Shown: positions 30,803 to 40,210 of the stretch, piece after piece
How the letters are laid out: every line of letters starts with the position of its first letter
Position numbering within the stretch: the stretch's first letter is position 1
Source of the DNA: a virus
IMG/VR virus record: IMGVR_UViG_3300017763_000002
Coordinates: 124,001 to 188,000 of that record
Reading direction: 5' to 3' (one strand)
DNA length: 64,000 nucleotides
Made by a program: the position numbers and the translations under genes
Notes under the pieces: generated by a model
The model's input: only the letters and a program-made list of their open reading frames with translations
Database searches by the model: none
Told to the model about the DNA's origin: nothing

Positions 30803-33800
30803 TTAAAAAATTAATATTGAAGTGTTTTCTGGCTCTAATTGTATCTGGTAACAATTATTTTGATACCTTTGGTCGTTCTGAGTGATGTGAGAACTTAATA
30901 TTCCTGCTTTTAAATCTCCCCAAGTTTTACCTACCCAATATCCTCCGTCACCGTCAGAGCTACTTCCAGTAAATCCATGAGGAGTTAGATACAAATTGTA
31001 AGCCTGCAAAACATCATTAGAACTTAGCACTCTACTGAGATCCCAAGCAGATGGAGGAATAACATATCTTCCGTCGGCTTCCATTGCATTTTTTAAATGT
31101 CCCCAAGCCTGACCTATCCAATATCCTCCGTCACCGTCAGAGCTACTTCCAGTAAATCCATGGGGCGACATATGCAAGTCGTAAGCCCTCATAACATCAT
31201 CAGCATTAAGTACCCTATTAAGATCCCATGAAGCTGTTGAATTTTCAAGTAAAATATCTGCGCAAATTATTTCTCCGCCAGAAACCTCTATTTGATCAGG
31301 AACTTCTATGCTACCATCAGCATCAGTTATTGTTCTAAAAGAAAGCACTGTTGTTACTTGGTCTGCAATTAATAAATCAGCTGTAGTTTCTGTTATTTCT
31401 GTATCATTTGGCTGCGGTCCTACTGGTTCTGTTGGTTCGGTAGTTGCTGGTGCGCTAGGCCCTCCAACTGTTGTATTTGGGAAACTTCCAGGTCCAGATT
31501 TAAAATAGTCTTCTCCACCTTCACTAGCAAATGTTCCAAAAGAATTCCAAAACCACATCGATTTTGATTGAGAGAAAACCCATCCGTCCCCAGAGTTTGA
31601 AGAAGTTAATCTACCAAACCAAAACCAATCTGAATAATTCTGTATGTAAAACCATTCTTGACCAACGCTTCCCCAAACCCATCCGTACCTTAAAGTATAA
31701 AACCATCCGTAAGTTAAAGGGTCTTGATCTTGCATTACAATACACACTCCAAATACTGGATGCGTAAATATATGTGGGAAAACCATGCCCGTGTCTGTGC
31801 CTCCTTTAGATCCAGGAGTTCCATTTTGTTCTGTAGAAGATGTAGCAGGATCTGCGGTTGGGTCAGGTATAGTAAATGTATCTGATTCTATAGAAGTTCC
31901 TCCCCAAGCTAATTTCACAACTTGGCCAACAGCAGCAGAAGCTCCGGTATTTGCAGATGAAGTAATTAATCCAGACTGATATGCTCCAAAATTTTCCCAC
32001 GCATCAAAACCTCCGCCAGCCCTTTGTCTGTATAATATTAAACCCCTTGAATCGGTTCCGTTGTGATTACCACTAAAAGATACGGTTGCTGTATTGTCTG
32101 AGTTCATTTGAACGTTCAAAACTTGTAAAAATTCTTCTGTCGCTACTTGAATATCAATTGTAGATCCATCTGTTAAATCTATAGTTTCTCCTGTAGTAGT
32201 TACTAGATCATTAGTAGCAATAACTTCTGAAGGTTCAAAAGTATCGTTTTTCTTGTTTATAGTTACAGGCATTTGCCCTGTCAAAGGAGGTTCGGTTAAT
32301 GCAGGAGAGACTACGCACCCTGGGCCTCCATTATTGCCTGTTAAAATTTCAGTTACAGTGGTTTCTTGTTCGTTTGGTGGGTCACCAACAATAATTACGT
32401 CTCCAACTTTTAGCCCATGGCCATCGTTCAATCCTGTAATTGTGGTTCCATCTCCATTAGGCGGAAGATTTACAGTGCAAACTCCGGGCTCAACTGGTTG
32501 TGTGTGGCCTCCGCCACCGCCACCGCCACCGCTTGTAATTCGATAAATATTTGGAGACATCAGCCAATACCAAGCGCTAGTTGTTCCAAAATATATCCAC
32601 CCTATACCTCCATGCCCATCTTCTCCAAGTTCCCCTACATACCACCAGCCGTTCCATCGAGTAGAATAAAACCAAGGGTAAGCGTCAAAATAAGTACCAA
32701 AATGAGTAGAGCTATACCATCCTTCAGGCAACGGCGGCTCCAAAACTTTTTCTGGAGGGCATATAATAATTAGCTCTTCGTCTTTTTCGACTGGCTCTGG
32801 TTCATCAGGCTTTTTGTTTTCAATTCCAGGGGGTTGTGCTGGAACTATTGATCCATCTGGCTTTGTAAGTAGAGTTGGATTGCCAGTAAATGTACATCCA
32901 ATTGTGTCGTTGTCCCCTTCAGGAAACATGTTAACAACGACAGGAAAAGTTATATTCCAAGGGTCAAATGGAGACGGAAAAATAAACCACTTGCTATATC
33001 TAAAAATATAAATAATTCTAGAAACACCGTTCCATAAAAACCATCCCCACAACCTACTGTATAGCAAAAACAATCTTCCACCGCCTCCGGTTTCTTCATT
33101 TTCTGGAACCGTCTTGCTTCCTTTGAATCCTCCTGGACAGCCCCATGGATTGTGAGGTGTTGTTTCATTTTCTGGATTATCATTTATTTCTTTTCCTCCT
33201 CCACCGTCGCCAGGAACCTTTTTGGATATAGTAACAGGCATTTCTCCTGTCAAAGGAGGCGAGGTTAGCGGAGGAGAAACTACGCATCCTGGCCCAGGAG
33301 CGCCAGTTAAAATTTCAGTGATGGTTCTTTCTTGTTGGTTCGGCGGGTCACCAACAAGCACCACGTCTCCCACTTTTAGTCCTGTGATATTAATGCCAGT
33401 AATAAGAGTTCCGTCTCCATTAGGCGGAAGATTTACAGTACAAACGCCAGGGTTAATAATTGATTCTTCGGAGACAAGTTTTTTGTTTATAGTGGCAGGC
33501 ATAATTCCTGTCAAAGGAGGAACGGTAAAAGGTGGAGAAACTACACATCCTGGACCACCATTATTGCCTGTTAAAATTTGAGTAATAACTCTTTCTTGTT
33601 GGTTTGGCGGGTCGCCGACTATAATAATATCTCCAACTTCTAATCCATGGTCATCGTTCAATCCCGTAACAATACTTCCATCTCCGTTAGGCGGAAGATT
33701 AATTGTGCATACGCCAGGTTCAACCAGTTCTTTCTTACACACAATTGAAGTAGAAACAAATTCGTCTAGTTCCCCTGTTTTATCATCATCATCTGTACCC

Positions 33801-35134
33801 TGTTTGTTTATGTTGTCTTCTTCTTTTTCTGTTCCATCAGGTTTAAATGCTTTTCCGCCACCGATTGTGCACCATATACCATTAGGCAAAGGCCTAGAAA
33901 ACCAACACGGCCCGTATGGACTCCCGTTTAAAGTTTCCAATAATCCAATAAAGACCCAGCAATTATATTTATTACTCCACAACCAGTTTGGGTGTCGAGT
34001 GGTTACCCAAAACCAACCCCATAAACTACTGTAATACCATGAGCTGCCACTAGAAGTTGAAGTTACTTTTTTTACTGTTGTACCTCCACCTCCAGTCCCA
34101 GAAGTAAAAGGTTTTGATACTCTTACGCATGATCCTCCTAAAATTTCAGATATAACTCTGGTTTGAATTTCTGGGCTGAAATCATCTCCTACAATAATTG
34201 TATCTCCAACGCTTAAAGCAGAGGTGTCTAATCCACAAATTTTTGTTGCGTCGTCGTCTAAATCTATAGTTCCTTTTGGATTACCTACTGTAGTAGTGCC
34301 TTTCTTCTTGACTTTGATCCCAGTTCCGCCTCCATCTAGCGGAGGGCTTGTAAGCGGTGGGTCTACCTTTACTCCATCAGGCGGCAGAAGTTGTGTGATT
34401 TTTACTTCTAGTTCATTTGGCGGCTCACCGACAATTATAGTATCTCCGACTTCTAATTCTGAAGTATCAAGCCCAGTAATAACAGTACCGTCTCCACTGG
34501 GAGGAAGATTTATATTCCCGCCTCCTGTTTTCTTTTTGATTGTATACGGCGGATTAGTAGACAATGGTGGAATCGTTAAAGGAACACTTATTCTGCACCC
34601 TGGCCCTCCATTACTTGGGGCTAAAATTTCAGTTACAGTTCTTTCTTGTTGGTTTGGCGGGTCGCCAACAATAATTACATCTCCCACTTTTAAGTCATTT
34701 GTAATAATTCCGGTGATAGTTTTTCCGTCTCCTTCTGGAGGAAAATTGCATTGACAAGTTCCAGGTTCTAAAGTTTTTGTGCCAGGAATTTCTACATCTA
34801 AAGGAGGATCTCCTGGAATTCCTCCTCCTGCCCCTCCACCAGTATCTATTATAAGACTAGAATCATTTCCTTGTCCATTCCCCGACTCTTCTCCTCCGCC
34901 GTCACCTACTCCAGAGTTGGGTTCAACGTGAAGATTAACAACATCATTTAAAGATCTTGGGTATACATCTTGTAAAGAGGACAGCATGGCAGCTCTATTC
35001 AGCGAAAACGATCCGCCCTCAAGATCTCCAGTCACCAATTGACCAATTGAATTTAATGCTGCATCATTATCTGGATCAACAAAATCTCGGAATGCTTGAA
35101 TTTTATTAAACAAGGCTATAAAGTTTTTGGACAT
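30803..35134 (-). CDS. modular W-rich fibre/adhesin-like protein (1443 aa)
   Basis: The start is placed at the ATG at 35134 (MSKNFIALFNK) because GTGTA lies exactly 14 bases upstream. The protein contains about six ~80-residue repeats (PGVCTVNLPPNGDGT ... GLKVGDVIIVGDPPNQQE ... GGPGCVVSP), most with a Cys pair. These alternate with four modules packed with W and Y (such as YYSSLWGWFWV and GWFYTLRYGWVWGS), and the C-terminus has two ~60-residue repeats around HGFTGSSSDGDGGYW. The W-rich modules resemble those of the small secreted proteins at 53165 and 55733. No enzymatic motif was seen. Likely a virion fibre or host-surface adhesin; the unusual composition suggests a fast-evolving part. Confidence 0.65.
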   Translation of the reverse strand: MSKNFIALFNKIQAFRDFVDPDNDAALNSIGQLVTGDLEGGSFSLNRAAMLSSLQDVYPRSLNDVVNLHVEPNSGVGDGGGEESGNGQGNDSSLIIDTGGGAGGGIPGDPPLDVEIPGTKTLEPGTCQCNFPPEGDGKTITGIITNDLKVGDVIIVGDPPNQQERTVTEILAPSNGGPGCRISVPLTIPPLSTNPPYTIKKKTGGGNINLPPSGDGTVITGLDTSELEVGDTIIVGEPPNELEVKITQLLPPDGVKVDPPLTSPPLDGGGTGIKVKKKGTTTVGNPKGTIDLDDDATKICGLDTSALSVGDTIIVGDDFSPEIQTRVISEILGGSCVRVSKPFTSGTGGGGTTVKKVTSTSSGSSWYYSSLWGWFWVTTRHPNWLWSNKYNCWVFIGLLETLNGSPYGPCWFSRPLPNGIWCTIGGGKAFKPDGTEKEEDNINKQGTDDDDKTGELDEFVSTSIVCKKELVEPGVCTINLPPNGDGSIVTGLNDDHGLEVGDIIIVGDPPNQQERVITQILTGNNGGPGCVVSPPFTVPPLTGIMPATINKKLVSEESIINPGVCTVNLPPNGDGTLITGINITGLKVGDVVLVGDPPNQQERTITEILTGAPGPGCVVSPPLTSPPLTGEMPVTISKKVPGDGGGGKEINDNPENETTPHNPWGCPGGFKGSKTVPENEETGGGGRLFLLYSRLWGWFLWNGVSRIIYIFRYSKWFIFPSPFDPWNITFPVVVNMFPEGDNDTIGCTFTGNPTLLTKPDGSIVPAQPPGIENKKPDEPEPVEKDEELIIICPPEKVLEPPLPEGWYSSTHFGTYFDAYPWFYSTRWNGWWYVGELGEDGHGGIGWIYFGTTSAWYWLMSPNIYRITSGGGGGGGGHTQPVEPGVCTVNLPPNGDGTTITGLNDGHGLKVGDVIIVGDPPNEQETTVTEILTGNNGGPGCVVSPALTEPPLTGQMPVTINKKNDTFEPSEVIATNDLVTTTGETIDLTDGSTIDIQVATEEFLQVLNVQMNSDNTATVSFSGNHNGTDSRGLILYRQRAGGGFDAWENFGAYQSGLITSSANTGASAAVGQVVKLAWGGTSIESDTFTIPDPTADPATSSTEQNGTPGSKGGTDTGMVFPHIFTHPVFGVCIVMQDQDPLTYGWFYTLRYGWVWGSVGQEWFYIQNYSDWFWFGRLTSSNSGDGWVFSQSKSMWFWNSFGTFASEGGEDYFKSGPGSFPNTTVGGPSAPATTEPTEPVGPQPNDTEITETTADLLIADQVTTVLSFRTITDADGSIEVPDQIEVSGGEIICADILLENSTASWDLNRVLNADDVMRAYDLHMSPHGFTGSSSDGDGGYWIGQAWGHLKNAMEADGRYVIPPSAWDLSRVLSSNDVLQAYNLYLTPHGFTGSSSDGDGGYWVGKTWGDLKAGILSSHITQNDQRYQNNCYQIQLEPENTSILIF

Positions 35135-35148
35135 GGTATTATATACAC
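35135..35148 (-). promoter_or_regulatory. late-type GTGTA promoter motif, leaderless spacing
   Basis: GTGTATATAATACC ends at the ATG at 35134 on the minus strand (14 bases). It is divergent from the motif at 35192. Confidence 0.55.
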
Positions 35149-35191
35149 AAATAAACAAATTTAAATTTTTTTTTATTTTAAAATGTTTTCA

Positions 35192-35205
35192 GTGTATTAT
35201 GTATT
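35192..35205 (+). promoter_or_regulatory. late-type GTGTA promoter motif, leaderless spacing
   Basis: GTGTATTATGTATT ends at the ATG at 35206, 14 bases from G to A. Confidence 0.55.
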
Positions 35206-38200
35206 ATGCCAAACAAAACAATTCGTAATCTTAATACCGCTGATCAGTTAAATGGTGGTGACTTTTTGGTTATCGCGCAAACCGATGGTTCAACAAAAAA
35301 AATTCCTGTTTCTCGTTTTTCATCCGAGATGGGAGTTGTTACTGACAGTAACGGCAGAGCAGTAACTACCAATAGATTTAAAATTCCTGTTGGAATTGAT
35401 AGCCACGTAAAAGGACTTGATGGAGTTGAGCGTAGCGCAAGTAATAGTCATAGCGACAAAGCTTTTATGCTTGTTACTCCTCAGTCAGGAACAGATGAAG
35501 AATCCGTTAGACAAACTGATTTTTGTTATTTTTGTGCAGAAAGTCAGCCAGTAACTTGTTTAATTCTTAATAGACCTTTTGTGAACCTTGATGAAGCAAT
35601 GGTTTGGGCTCGATATAATATTCCTGCTGGAGCAGATGTGCAATTTGAAATGTGGGGCAACACATGCGCTTTGCATTTAGCAGACAGTCTTGGACAGTTT
35701 AGTACTGGTATTACTTCAGCGATGAAATACAATTCTCTTATACTTGTTCCTAAAATGAGGTGGATTGGAGTTTATAATTCGAGCACTGGATTCTGGGATG
35801 TTAATCCATACATAGGTCGCAGATGGATTGCTGATTTTAATCGAGGTCCGATAACTGCTGGCTTTGGACTAACGAACCGTTCTGGCTATCATGGAATGGG
35901 AAGCACGTCCGACCACGTAAACTATAGAACTCGTGGCGGAGACGGAGCAGGCATGCTTTTAAATAGCCTTGGAACTTCTAGAGGATTTAAAAACCATTTG
36001 ACGGGCATGACCAGAAATTCAAATTTTTGGGACTACGGAGGTATGGGCCACGTACCTATAGATGACCATGGAAACGCAGATGGAGATCTGGGGCAACCAT
36101 TAAATGCTCAATTGATGCATATACCTGATGATATTAACATTCATGTTGGAGGCAGTGGCGCCGCATTAAGATTTTGGTTTAGATATATTCCTCAAGTATA
36201 TATTATTGGAATGAATTTTTGCGATTATGCTTTTGGAAATCGGATGGTTAATCAAAGATTTTTTAGAATATCTAATGGTATTTGTCACGTTTTGGGAGAG
36301 CCGAACCCGAATTATGATGGAGGTCAATACATAATGGCCAACGAAAGAGGCCCTGGATTTTATACTAAACATGATTCGTCACATATTTTTGAAACAACAG
36401 AAAGCGGCATGGTTTATATCATGACAAATATTAGACAGTATACTGTTGGCTCAACAAGATCTGGATACAATCAGTTAGTTGCCAAAAGAGCAGAAATGGA
36501 CGCCTTAGGATTAACTTTACAAGACGAAACTTACGGTGATGGTAGATGGGGCGGTCACGTTTTAGGGTCAACTGTTTACGATTATTGGCTGCCTGCAGTT
36601 CGCCAAGCAATTAGTATTGGTAAATGCGGAATCGGAGGTTCTGGAGCAAATACGCAGAGCTATGTTATTTTTGATCCTCTTGCTAGTGGATGGAGAAGGT
36701 TCATGGGCCAACTTTGTCTTGATAATGGAGATTTAAGCTATAGCAACGGAGAAAAAATGATAGGTTGGGCAAGAAGCAACGTTTTTGAAACTACAAATGG
36801 ATATGGTGGAAACGGTCAGGTTCGTCCGGTAACGGATTTTCCAAATTCTGTAGACGGAATTAGGAACCATATGTTTAGAGGCGACGAACAATTAATTGCT
36901 TATGATCCGCCCGACAATGATACTCTAGGATTTTTTGATCTTCCTGCGATTGATTGGGGAGAAACCCACGCAACAGATGGTAGGTTTTTGCCAGACGGAG
37001 GGCCTTTTGGATGGTTAATGGGAGACAATACGGCTACTGCGATGTCGCTGGAAGGAACTCCGGGAACTGGCCTGAGTGTTCCCCTTTATCGTAGCTGGGG
37101 TAATACGACTACTCCATTCAATGCAGGTATATACAATTACCACCACGGGAAAGTTAAGCCAGACAATAATAGTTTCATTTGGAATATGGGCGGAGGAAGT
37201 CATCATGCCCCGTGTTGCACTTGGCAGATCGCAAAAATTAATGACAATGGACATTTTGTTCAAACTACACCTGGAGTTAATACCGGCCCCGGACAAGGTT
37301 GGGCGTTAACAAACGACAATACTGCTTATTATAACAACAGTGGAGATAGAGTGTATAGTAACAGAGGATACAGACACTTTTATATTGGCCGTCAGAGTCA
37401 GTACAATGATGATTATCCCAACAATCACACTCCAACAGATCCTGACAATTGGAAATATTTAAACGCAGGAGGAGGAACAGATTTCTTACAGGGGTATACA
37501 ACAGGAGCTGCTTGCAGGCTTGGAGCTTCAATTTGGTTCAGTCCAGAAAGTGCTTTTAATTTTTCAACAGATAATGGATCAATTTACATGAATAAATTTT
37601 ATAATGTAAATAATTACAATGGATATAACGCAGTTTATTCAAGTCCCTCACTTGGCAACATGCATGGCGCGCCGCTGCTCTCCGGATTCGGCGGGGACGC
37701 AGGAATCATGAGTACTTCAATGAACTCTAACAAATCTTCTGTACTTTCTTGGTTTCACCCTAGTAAGTATGGTAGAGTTTTAACGCTTCCAACAAAAGCT
37801 GGGGGAACGCATTCAGGAACTCTTGCGGATCATCCAGATGGATTTTTTGGTGCGCCAGGCGGACAAATCAGAAGCGGAGTTAATTTTCTTCCGATGATAG
37901 AGGCTTCTTTTGATAATATAACCGATGCCACCGCTGGAGCTGTTGATGATAATGCTTTTCCTGCGAAAAGTTGGGGCGGCTTTTGGTTTAATCCGCACGA
38001 CATGTTTAAATATCATCCGGGTCAAGGATCTCATATCACTGAACAACATTTTATAGAAACTCCTAATGGAAGCTCTATTACAATTGGCGGCGGCCAAAAA
38101 GTAAGCAACTCTTCTTATCCTGGGTTATTAAAAGAAAGGGTAAATCTTGCGAAAGCTTTGGGCAACAATAGATTAATTTTTCATCCGCTTTCTAACGCTA

Positions 38201-38550
38201 TGTATATAAATTCAAACGGCAGCCCCTCAGAGGGCAGCTGGTGGTCTTCAAATACTACCGCCGGCAATTCGTATGGGCTTCCTGCAGACAGAGATGGGGT
38301 CGCCCCAGAAGTGCCTGGCGTAAACAGGATCGGAAGTCAGGCGGTCGGGACTAAACCATATAATATAGTTTTCAACCTTGAAGCGTACAGAGAAATTCAA
38401 CATTGTCCTCCAAATTTTTCTGTCAGAAGCGACGGACATAGAAATAATCCTTATCACGGAACAGTTTATGTTAGAGATGTTTATGGTATTAACGGATCGC
38501 ACCCAGCAGCAGGCGCACAACTTAATCAGTTTCCAGGAACAGCGCAGTAA
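35206..38550 (+). CDS. tail fibre / receptor-binding-like protein (1114 aa)
   Basis: The N-terminus (IRNLNTADQLNGGDFLVIAQ, then KKIPVSRF) is the short attachment motif common to fibres in this window. The body is rich in Gly, Asn, His and aromatic residues and has no repeat or S74 domain that I can see. One segment (PVTCLILNRPFVNLDEAMVW) resembles the start of beta-helical fibre domains. The following gene encodes a tail-chaperone-like protein, typical of a receptor-binding tail protein followed by its assembly factor. Confidence 0.65.
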   Translation: MPNKTIRNLNTADQLNGGDFLVIAQTDGSTKKIPVSRFSSEMGVVTDSNGRAVTTNRFKIPVGIDSHVKGLDGVERSASNSHSDKAFMLVTPQSGTDEESVRQTDFCYFCAESQPVTCLILNRPFVNLDEAMVWARYNIPAGADVQFEMWGNTCALHLADSLGQFSTGITSAMKYNSLILVPKMRWIGVYNSSTGFWDVNPYIGRRWIADFNRGPITAGFGLTNRSGYHGMGSTSDHVNYRTRGGDGAGMLLNSLGTSRGFKNHLTGMTRNSNFWDYGGMGHVPIDDHGNADGDLGQPLNAQLMHIPDDINIHVGGSGAALRFWFRYIPQVYIIGMNFCDYAFGNRMVNQRFFRISNGICHVLGEPNPNYDGGQYIMANERGPGFYTKHDSSHIFETTESGMVYIMTNIRQYTVGSTRSGYNQLVAKRAEMDALGLTLQDETYGDGRWGGHVLGSTVYDYWLPAVRQAISIGKCGIGGSGANTQSYVIFDPLASGWRRFMGQLCLDNGDLSYSNGEKMIGWARSNVFETTNGYGGNGQVRPVTDFPNSVDGIRNHMFRGDEQLIAYDPPDNDTLGFFDLPAIDWGETHATDGRFLPDGGPFGWLMGDNTATAMSLEGTPGTGLSVPLYRSWGNTTTPFNAGIYNYHHGKVKPDNNSFIWNMGGGSHHAPCCTWQIAKINDNGHFVQTTPGVNTGPGQGWALTNDNTAYYNNSGDRVYSNRGYRHFYIGRQSQYNDDYPNNHTPTDPDNWKYLNAGGGTDFLQGYTTGAACRLGASIWFSPESAFNFSTDNGSIYMNKFYNVNNYNGYNAVYSSPSLGNMHGAPLLSGFGGDAGIMSTSMNSNKSSVLSWFHPSKYGRVLTLPTKAGGTHSGTLADHPDGFFGAPGGQIRSGVNFLPMIEASFDNITDATAGAVDDNAFPAKSWGGFWFNPHDMFKYHPGQGSHITEQHFIETPNGSSITIGGGQKVSNSSYPGLLKERVNLAKALGNNRLIFHPLSNAMYINSNGSPSEGSWWSSNTTAGNSYGLPADRDGVAPEVPGVNRIGSQAVGTKPYNIVFNLEAYREIQHCPPNFSVRSDGHRNNPYHGTVYVRDVYGINGSHPAAGAQLNQFPGTAQ

Positions 38551-38565
38551 ATTATTTTAAATATT

Positions 38566-39471
38566 ATGAGTGATGAACAATATAAATTAAGTGACGAAGA
38601 AGCCACAAGGCTTTTAAAAATTGCGGGCAGCAATTCAGACTCTGCAGAAGGCTATATTAATAAGGCAGATATTAGACTTCATGAACGACTTACTGAATTA
38701 GATCGATTAATTTATGCAGAAGATGAAGAAGATTTTTCTGACCAGCCAGAACGTGGAGATCCAGAGTGGGAAGAATGGAACGCTAGAAGATTAGAATCAA
38801 TCAATAAAGCCGATCGTGAACTCAGAGAACGCAAATTAAGATCTCAAAGAAATGAACTTCTTAAGCATACAGATTGGTTTATACAACCAGATGTAGATCT
38901 TACAGAAGAAGATAAAACTTTAGTTAAAAACTGGCGCCAGGCACTAAGAGACGCGCCAGATTCATCTGCTTGGCCTAAAGAATTGCCTTTAGCTCCAGAT
39001 GTAAAAGGAATTTATAATATTATATTAGAAGTATTTAATTTACAACCAGCAGAATCAGTTATCAAAGAACTAGAAATACCCGACGATGAAATTGTTAAAA
39101 AATTTACCAAAGGAGGAGAACAATATGATCCTGATACGTTTGAAAAATGGAAAAAATCAAGCGAAGAAAAAACCGCTGCATTTTTAGAAGAAAATAAGCC
39201 AGAAGAAGTAAAATCAAAAACTTTTAAACCTTTATTTAATACAGAAATTGTAGAAGAAAAAGAAATAGACGGGGTTAAATGTTGTTTAAATAAAGATGGC
39301 GTTTGGGTCACTGCCGGGGAAATAGAGTCTTCAAAAAAATACGAAGAAAAATATAAAGCAGAACCTAAACCCAAACGGGCTAGAGATGAAGACGGAAAAT
39401 TTATTCCTGACGATCCAGAGACTCCAGACCACAACGAAGCCTGGGAAGGCGGCAAAGCTCCCGAAAAATAA
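38566..39471 (+). CDS. tail assembly chaperone-like protein
   Basis: This acidic 301-residue protein has a central motif RNELLKHTDWFIQPDVDLTE followed by KNWRQALRDAPD. That matches the phage tail assembly chaperone pattern (R-x2-LL-x2-TDW ... W-R-x-ALRD-x-P) found next to tail fibre genes. The C-terminus is charged and low in complexity (KPKRARDEDGKFIPDDPE). It starts 15 bases after the fibre gene, so the pair is probably one transcript. It may help fold or attach the fibre. Confidence 0.65.
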   Translation: MSDEQYKLSDEEATRLLKIAGSNSDSAEGYINKADIRLHERLTELDRLIYAEDEEDFSDQPERGDPEWEEWNARRLESINKADRELRERKLRSQRNELLKHTDWFIQPDVDLTEEDKTLVKNWRQALRDAPDSSAWPKELPLAPDVKGIYNIILEVFNLQPAESVIKELEIPDDEIVKKFTKGGEQYDPDTFEKWKKSSEEKTAAFLEENKPEEVKSKTFKPLFNTEIVEEKEIDGVKCCLNKDGVWVTAGEIESSKKYEEKYKAEPKPKRARDEDGKFIPDDPETPDHNEAWEGGKAPEK

Positions 39472-39474
39472 TGC

Positions 39475-39503
39475 TTGACAAATCTTTACTTATATAGTAA
39501 AGT
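39475..39503 (+). promoter_or_regulatory. sigma70-like promoter, short leader
   Basis: TTGACA, a 17-bp spacer and TAAAGT are followed by six bases and the ATG at 39510. The predicted transcript starts at or next to the start codon. Confidence 0.6.
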
Positions 39504-39509
39504 TAAAAT

Positions 39510-40049
39510 ATGTCAGACTTATTATACAAAACAAAAACATATCTTGTTGGGCATATGCAATATCTCTCTGGTAGAAACTGGAGAGAAGAAGTAACTGAAA
39601 AATTACAACCGTTGAATATAACCTGCTTTGATCCATACAAAAAGCCTTTCATGAAAGATGTCGAAGAAGATGAAGCATCTAGACAAGAAATGGAAACATG
39701 GATGCGTACAAAACAATACGATCGAGTTACAGACAGAATGAAAACAGTACGTTCTTACGATTTAAATCTTGTTGATAGAAGTGATTTTATTATTGCTCAT
39801 CTAGTTCCAGATGTAGCTTCTTGGGGCAGCGCAGAAGAGATTGTTACGGCGGTACGCATGAAGAAGCCTGTCTTTATTAGCATGGAAGGGGGTAAAGCAA
39901 AGACCCCTCTTTGGATGCTAGGAATGCTTCCTCACAAATTTATATATAATAGTCTTGACGAAATTATAGAAATGTTGTATGCTATTAATAATGGAAACAA
40001 AGAAATCGATTCAGATAGATGGAGACTTTTACGAAAGGAATTTAGATGA
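39510..40049 (+). CDS. nucleoside 2-deoxyribosyltransferase-like protein
   Basis: This 179-residue protein opens with KTYLVGHMQYLSGRNWRE, the typical first strand of the nucleoside 2-deoxyribosyltransferase fold. It also has SYDLNLVDRSDFIIAHL (Asp92) and WGSAEEIVTAV (Glu109/Glu110), matching the Asp and nucleophilic Glu regions of the family. Such enzymes move deoxyribose between bases, or hydrolyse nucleotides in DNA-modification and salvage pathways. It has its own strong promoter and is directly upstream of the enzyme operon at 40195. Substrate is unknown. Confidence 0.7.
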   Translation: MSDLLYKTKTYLVGHMQYLSGRNWREEVTEKLQPLNITCFDPYKKPFMKDVEEDEASRQEMETWMRTKQYDRVTDRMKTVRSYDLNLVDRSDFIIAHLVPDVASWGSAEEIVTAVRMKKPVFISMEGGKAKTPLWMLGMLPHKFIYNSLDEIIEMLYAINNGNKEIDSDRWRLLRKEFR

Positions 40050-40210
40050 TTGAAATACTAGCAACATTGCCAGACAAAGAGTACATCTCTTTTTTCACAG
40101 GAGACTGGCTTGTATTTTCTATTGTAGGTGGCATCGTATGGGCTTATAAAGATAAATTTAAATTCAACCTCAGTGGTAGAGAAGAAGAGGACGAATGGCG
40201 TCATTTTTAA
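40046..40210 (+). CDS. small membrane protein (54 aa)
   Basis: ATGA overlap with the upstream stop and a 16-base overlap with the next gene place this short frame in the operon. It has one hydrophobic segment (WLVFSIVGGIVWAY) followed by a charged tail (REEEDEWRHF). A single-pass membrane peptide of unknown function. Confidence 0.5.
   Translation: MIEILATLPDKEYISFFTGDWLVFSIVGGIVWAYKDKFKFNLSGREEEDEWRHF

Noticed and set aside
39012-39455. Minus-strand 147-residue frame in the chaperone-like gene
   Set aside because: Low-complexity Ser/Phe shadow of a Glu/Lys-rich gene.
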